This document shows, one piece after another, positions 60,960 through 64,000 of a stretch of DNA of 64,000 bases. Location: NCBI RefSeq assembly GCF_022354825.1, contig NZ_CP031168.1:2977501-3041500 (forward strand), written 5' to 3'. The notes beneath the pieces are model-generated. The model saw nothing but the letters and a program-made list of their open reading frames with translations. It was not told where the DNA came from and did no database searches. The position numbers and the translations under genes were made by a program. The stretch comes from Paenibacillus sp. H1-7 (lineage in GTDB: Bacteria > Bacillota > Bacilli > Paenibacillales > NBRC-103111). The stretch's first letter is position 1. The number at the start of each line of letters is the position of its first letter.

Positions 60960-61868
60960 ATGACGAAGCTGTTGGTGGTAGGCAGCGTCAATATGGATAT
61001 TGTTACGCAGGTAACGAAGCTGCCGTCTCCGGGGGAGACGGTGAAGGGGCTCGGGACGGACTATTTTCCCGGCGGCAAAGGAGCGAATCAGGCGGTGGCC
61101 GCGTCGCTGGCCGGCGGGGACGTTATTTTTGTCGGTGCTGTCGGGGATGACGAGTATGGTATTCGTCTGATCCATTCGCTGCATGAGAAAGGCGTGCGCA
61201 CCGACTATGTAGTGAAGAAGATGACGAGCTCCGGAATCGCTTATATTAATGTCGATGCGGAAGCGCAAAATCATATTATTTTGTCCGAGGGCGCGAACGG
61301 TCAGCTGACCCCGGCCAACCTTGCCAGTCTGTCCCATGCTTTTGCCGATGTGCAAGGACTGCTGCTGCAGAACGAAATCCCGTGGGAAACGACCGTATAC
61401 GCGATGCAGGAGGCTAGAAGAAACGGCGTATTCACCTGTTACAATCCGGCTCCGGCCGCCCCGGTTCCGCCCGAAGTGTGGCCATTGATCGATCTGCTTG
61501 TCGTCAACGAGAGCGAAGCGGAGCAGCTGTCGGGAAGCCGTGTGGAGTCGGCCGGGCAGGGAGAACGGATGGCGGAGGCACTATTGGAATTGGGAGCTAA
61601 CGCCGTCTTGCTGACGCTTGGAGAGCACGGAAGCCTGTACGCGGATCGGCAAGGTACGGTCGTGCGGCAGGAAGCGTACAAGGTGAAGGCGGTCGATACG
61701 ACGGCGGCTGGAGACACGTTTATCGGCAGCTTTATGGTTGCCTACTTGTCAAAGTGGCCCGTCCAGGACAGCTTGCGGTTCGCTTCCGCGGCGGCGGCTT
61801 TAACCGTATCCCGCCCTGGAGCACAAGCCTCGATCCCCGATAGGAAAGAAATTGGGGATTTTATGTAA
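60960..61868 (+). CDS. rbsK: PfkB family carbohydrate kinase, ribokinase-like
   Basis: This 302-aa kinase phosphorylates a sugar, most likely ribose at O5. It has the N-terminal VGSVNMDIV motif, the first PfkB signature GGKGANQAVAAS near residue 41 and the second signature DTTAAGDTFIGSF near 248 with the catalytic Asp. GAGGGAGGGGAG fits the ATG at 60960. No ribose transporter or pathway gene is adjacent, so it stands alone behind its own promoter and terminator. Ribokinase is the best call, though related deoxyribo- or other sugar kinases cannot be excluded. Confidence 0.87.
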   Translation: MTKLLVVGSVNMDIVTQVTKLPSPGETVKGLGTDYFPGGKGANQAVAASLAGGDVIFVGAVGDDEYGIRLIHSLHEKGVRTDYVVKKMTSSGIAYINVDAEAQNHIILSEGANGQLTPANLASLSHAFADVQGLLLQNEIPWETTVYAMQEARRNGVFTCYNPAPAAPVPPEVWPLIDLLVVNESEAEQLSGSRVESAGQGERMAEALLELGANAVLLTLGEHGSLYADRQGTVVRQEAYKVKAVDTTAAGDTFIGSFMVAYLSKWPVQDSLRFASAAAALTVSRPGAQASIPDRKEIGDFM

Positions 61869-61874
61869 TCCAAG

Positions 61875-61910
61875 AGACGCTGCCCGTTCGTTCAACGGGA
61901 GCGTCTTTTT
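61875..61910 (+). terminator. Terminator after the ribokinase-family gene
   Basis: AGACGC-CCCGTT and AACGGG-GCGTCT arms form a strong stem followed by TTTTT. Confidence 0.8.
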
Positions 61911-62019
61911 ATATAGAATTTATAATGGGGCTTCCCATAAAGTATCTGATGGACTTCGAAGTCAAAGCTCCACTTAGCGGGGTTAATTGCTACTCCAAAA
62001 TATATTAAAGGCTGAATAA

Positions 62020-62048
62020 TTGAAAAAAAGGCCGATTTGTGGTATAAT
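62020..62048 (+). promoter_or_regulatory. Promoter of a small membrane-protein gene
   Basis: TTGAAA (62020-62025) and a perfect TATAAT (62043-62048) are 17 bp apart, 36 bp before the ATG. Confidence 0.7.
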
Positions 62049-62083
62049 TTGATCGAAATAAGACTAAAAGGGGGTGAAATTGA

Positions 62084-62443
62084 ATGATAACTCGTTTTAT
62101 CTCGTCCAATCGCATGTTATCTGTTATGTTTATCGTCGTTTTTATGATCTTTGCCACGCCTACTCCGATTGCGGAATCCAATATCAACGAAACGGCACGG
62201 ACTACCGTTCAGCAAGGGATGGAGTTTTATTCCACGAATACTACGGTCCGTAAGCAGACCTCTACCTCCGAAACGCTTCGCGTATTGGCTTATTTGGCGA
62301 CGCTGCATGCTGTTCTGCATAGCTTGATTCCTATGGTTCGCCGCGTGCTTACTGAAGCACATATCTCATTTCACCCTCAGATTGCCCGCCGGTTAACCCG
62401 GATGCTGTTATCCCCCCTCAAGTTCTCATCGTTGTACGTGTAG
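62084..62443 (+). CDS. Small membrane or exported protein, unknown function
   Basis: This 119-aa protein has a strong start region: promoter, AAAAGGGGGTG and ATG in the right spacing. An N-terminal hydrophobic segment (about residues 12-28, MLSVMFIVVFMIFATP) is a membrane anchor or signal peptide. The rest is polar, with a second hydrophobic stretch near 68-85 and a basic C-terminus. I do not recognise a family. It is flanked by the ribokinase-type terminator and the khtT leader. Confidence that it is expressed is moderate. Confidence 0.55.
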   Translation: MITRFISSNRMLSVMFIVVFMIFATPTPIAESNINETARTTVQQGMEFYSTNTTVRKQTSTSETLRVLAYLATLHAVLHSLIPMVRRVLTEAHISFHPQIARRLTRMLLSPLKFSSLYV

Positions 62444-62800
62444 TGTGTCAACCCCTCTTTGTAATTCGCCGATAGTACCATACCGTTTATTCCCTTTGAG
62501 GCAATCCCATTTGCCGTGGTTAGCTTGTTAGAGCTGTTACTAACGTTTGTTTGAGCTGAGCGTTACTTGCCAGCCAAGCCATTGTCAAAAAGTTAAGGTT
62601 TATTCTCATTCTGCTCTTTTGACCTTCTTTTTCAAAAATGAAAAGAAAAAGGTTTGTTTGCTTCTGCTCAAAAAATAGGTCAGCAGACGTTTGTTTGCTT
62701 CTGCTCAAAAAAATAGGGTCAGCAGACGCTTATTTGACTGCGCCTAATTGTTTACTGCGTTAAAACGATAAAGTGAATTTTCATACAGGAGGACAGGTTT
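62444..62800 (+). other. Leader region of khtTU with a tandem repeat
   Basis: This is a gene-free stretch of 357 bp. It contains an imperfect tandem repeat of 37 and 39 bp (62653-62689 and 62690-62728), followed by a third, weaker partial copy. No c-di-AMP riboswitch of the ydaO type was recognised. No clear -35/-10 pair was found close to khtT. Confidence 0.5.
62653..62728 (+). repeat. Imperfect tandem repeat upstream of khtT
   Basis: Two adjacent units share TTTGTTTGCTTCTGCTC at the start and CAGCAGACG at the end; the second has two extra bases in its A-rich and G-rich parts. It lies about 70 bp before the khtT start. Confidence 0.7.
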
Positions 62801-63292
62801 ATGACAATAAGAGAAAGCGATCTCCCGGGAATCGGGAAAAAGTTTCAAATAACCACTCGCGGCGGCGATAAGCTGGTAATCGTCATCCATGACGACGGCC
62901 GCAGGGAATGCTACCATTTCGATCACGAAAACCCGGATGACAGTGTTTCCATGATTACGCTGGATGATGACGAAGCGCGTCTGGTCGCAGGTATTATCGG
63001 CGGAATGACTTATAAGCCGAAAGCTTTGGAATCGATGGAAATGGCTCTGGACGATCTCATTATCGAGTGGTACCGGGTGGAAGCCGATTACGGCTGCGTC
63101 GGCAAATCGATCGGTGAGCTGAATGTGCGCAAACAGTCAGGAGCGACCATTATTGCCGTCATTGAGAAGCGATCTAAACAGATCAACCCGGGGCCGGATG
63201 TAATTCTTACTGCGGAGAGCATGGTAGTGGTTGCGGGCGAGAGGGGGCAGCAGAAGCTTTTTAAACAAATTTTAATGAAGGGAAGTGAATGA
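62801..63292 (+). CDS. khtT: KhtT-like regulatory subunit of a K+/H+ antiporter
   Basis: This 163-aa cytosolic protein has an N-terminal domain (about 1-80) and a C-terminal RCK_C/TrkA-C domain (about 85-160, SIGELNVRKQSGATIIAVIEKR, GPDVILTAESMVVVAGE). Length and domain order match KhtT of Bacillus subtilis, whose RCK_C domain binds c-di-AMP and stimulates the antiporter KhtU. AGGAGG fits the ATG. The antiporter gene follows 3 bp later. It likely couples c-di-AMP level to potassium export. Confidence 0.87.
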   Translation: MTIRESDLPGIGKKFQITTRGGDKLVIVIHDDGRRECYHFDHENPDDSVSMITLDDDEARLVAGIIGGMTYKPKALESMEMALDDLIIEWYRVEADYGCVGKSIGELNVRKQSGATIIAVIEKRSKQINPGPDVILTAESMVVVAGERGQQKLFKQILMKGSE

Positions 63293-63295
63293 CCT

Positions 63296-64000
63296 ATGAA
63301 CTACATTGTCTTTGAGATAGGGGTGGCGATAGCGCTGATTGCTTTATCGGGCTTGCTGTCGGCGAAGCTCCGCTTTTCGGTCATCCCGTTTTATATATTG
63401 GTAGGTATGGCGGTCGGACCGCATTCCTTCGAAATTTGGCACATCGATCTCCGGTTTATCCAAAGTGCGCCGCTGATTGAATTTTTAGGCCGCATCGGCG
63501 TTCTGTTCTTGCTGTTTTATTTGGGGCTTGAGTTTTCCGTAGGCCGATTGATCAAATCGGGACGCTCCATAGCGGTCGGCGGAACGATCTATATTCTGAT
63601 CAATTTCACGCTTGGCTTGTTGTTCGGCTATGTAGCGGGCCTGCCATTCCTGGAAATGCTCGTTGTCGCAGGTATCACGACGATATCATCCAGCGCGATC
63701 GTTGCCAAGGTGCTGGTCGACCTGAAACGAACGGCGAATCCGGAAACCGAGATGATTCTCGGAATCATCATGTTCGAGGACGTGTTCCTGGCGATCTATA
63801 TCTCCATCGTCTCCGGATTGGTGCTTAGCGGTTCTACATCACTCGCCGGTATCCTGACTTCGGCCCTGATAGCGCTCGGCTTCATGCTGCTTGTGCTAAT
63901 TGTCGGCCGCAAAGCGGTACCCCTCTTGAACCGGATGTTGAATATTCGATCTAACGAACTGTTTTTGCTGGTTATTTTCTCGATATTATTTATTATCGCA
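63296..64000 (+). CDS. khtU: KhtU-like cation:proton antiporter, truncated by window edge
   Basis: The N-terminal 235 codons of a CPA2-family antiporter are present; the gene runs off the window. Hydrophobic helices fill the sequence, with GMAVGPHSF near residue 37, LLFYLGLEFSVGRL near 70 and GITTISSSAIVAKVL near 125, typical of the KefB/KhtU ion path. The ATG lies 3 bp after khtT and has GAAGGGA upstream. Expected function is K+ (or NH4+) export in exchange for protons under KhtT control. Confidence 0.88.
   Translation, partial: MNYIVFEIGVAIALIALSGLLSAKLRFSVIPFYILVGMAVGPHSFEIWHIDLRFIQSAPLIEFLGRIGVLFLLFYLGLEFSVGRLIKSGRSIAVGGTIYILINFTLGLLFGYVAGLPFLEMLVVAGITTISSSAIVAKVLVDLKRTANPETEMILGIIMFEDVFLAIYISIVSGLVLSGSTSLAGILTSALIALGFMLLVLIVGRKAVPLLNRMLNIRSNELFLLVIFSILFIIA

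Noticed and set aside
62444..62800. c-di-AMP riboswitch before khtT
   Set aside because: This was considered because khtTU responds to c-di-AMP, but no ydaO-type conserved motifs or terminator were seen.
1..64000. CRISPR arrays, tRNA or rRNA genes, transposases, phage genes
   Set aside because: None was recognised; the repeats found do not have CRISPR-like regular spacers and no transposase frame is present.

Overview
The window looks like chromosomal DNA of a Paenibacillus-type soil or plant-associated Firmicute (inferred). The reasons are strong AGGAGG-type ribosome binding sites, SigA-type promoters, many LplB/YtcP/LipO-style sugar ABC importers without their own ATPase, membrane-bound AraC/YesN regulators, a bacterial nitric oxide synthase and a KhtTU cation antiporter. 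No rRNA, tRNA, phage, CRISPR array or intact insertion sequence was seen. Most starts were re-chosen from Shine-Dalgarno spacing.

Region 1 (0-7.2 kb): a carbohydrate operon behind a near-consensus promoter, with two ABC permeases, a TIM-barrel sugar isomerase, a Gfo/Idh/MocA dehydrogenase, an MFS transporter and a LipO-like binding lipoprotein. Region 2 (7.3-13.4 kb): a CitA/CitB-type two-component system divergent from a tripartite tricarboxylate transporter (tctC-tctB-tctA). A cre box precedes the operon, and it ends in a very short HPr-like protein that keeps the regulatory serine but has lost the N-terminal segment with the phosphocarrier histidine. This is the most unusual gene set in the window.

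Region 3 (13.5-26 kb): sulfatase, an orphan sugar-binding lipoprotein, AraC regulator, homodimer-type ABC exporter, thioredoxin reductase, GntR/LacI regulator divergent from a phosphoesterase, a Cof-type phosphatase, a second orphan binding lipoprotein and an HxlR regulator. Region 4 (26-33 kb): a uronate module (FCD-GntR regulator, mannonate dehydratase, fructuronate-reductase-like SDR), an acetyltransferase/AraC pair, another Gfo/Idh enzyme and a D-2-hydroxyacid dehydrogenase. Region 5 (33-42.3 kb): a heterodimeric ABC exporter with one degenerate ATP site, a surface lipoprotein esterase with a membrane-anchored beta-helix protein, a third orphan binding lipoprotein and a second hydroxyacid dehydrogenase.

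Region 6 (42.3-54.3 kb): AraC regulator divergent from a GH29 alpha-L-fucosidase, a repeat-rich non-coding island, a MarR regulator followed by a sulfatase remnant, and a complete importer locus (membrane AraC sensor-regulator, two permeases, LipO-like binding protein) followed by a Gfo/Idh enzyme. Region 7 (54.3-59.6 kb): nitric oxide synthase, a TetR-MFS efflux pair with a palindromic operator, and an ABC-F ribosome-protection gene whose leader ends in a terminator hairpin that also holds its Shine-Dalgarno sequence. Region 8 (59.6-64 kb): a second repeat island, a ribokinase-family kinase, a small membrane protein and khtT-khtU, the latter cut by the window edge.

Together the genes point to scavenging of complex, probably uronate-, fucose- and sulfate-containing polysaccharides, use of organic acids under catabolite control, and antibiotic defence. 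Two non-coding islands (45.4 and 60.3 kb) carry the same composite palindromic repeat with almost identical internal spacing.
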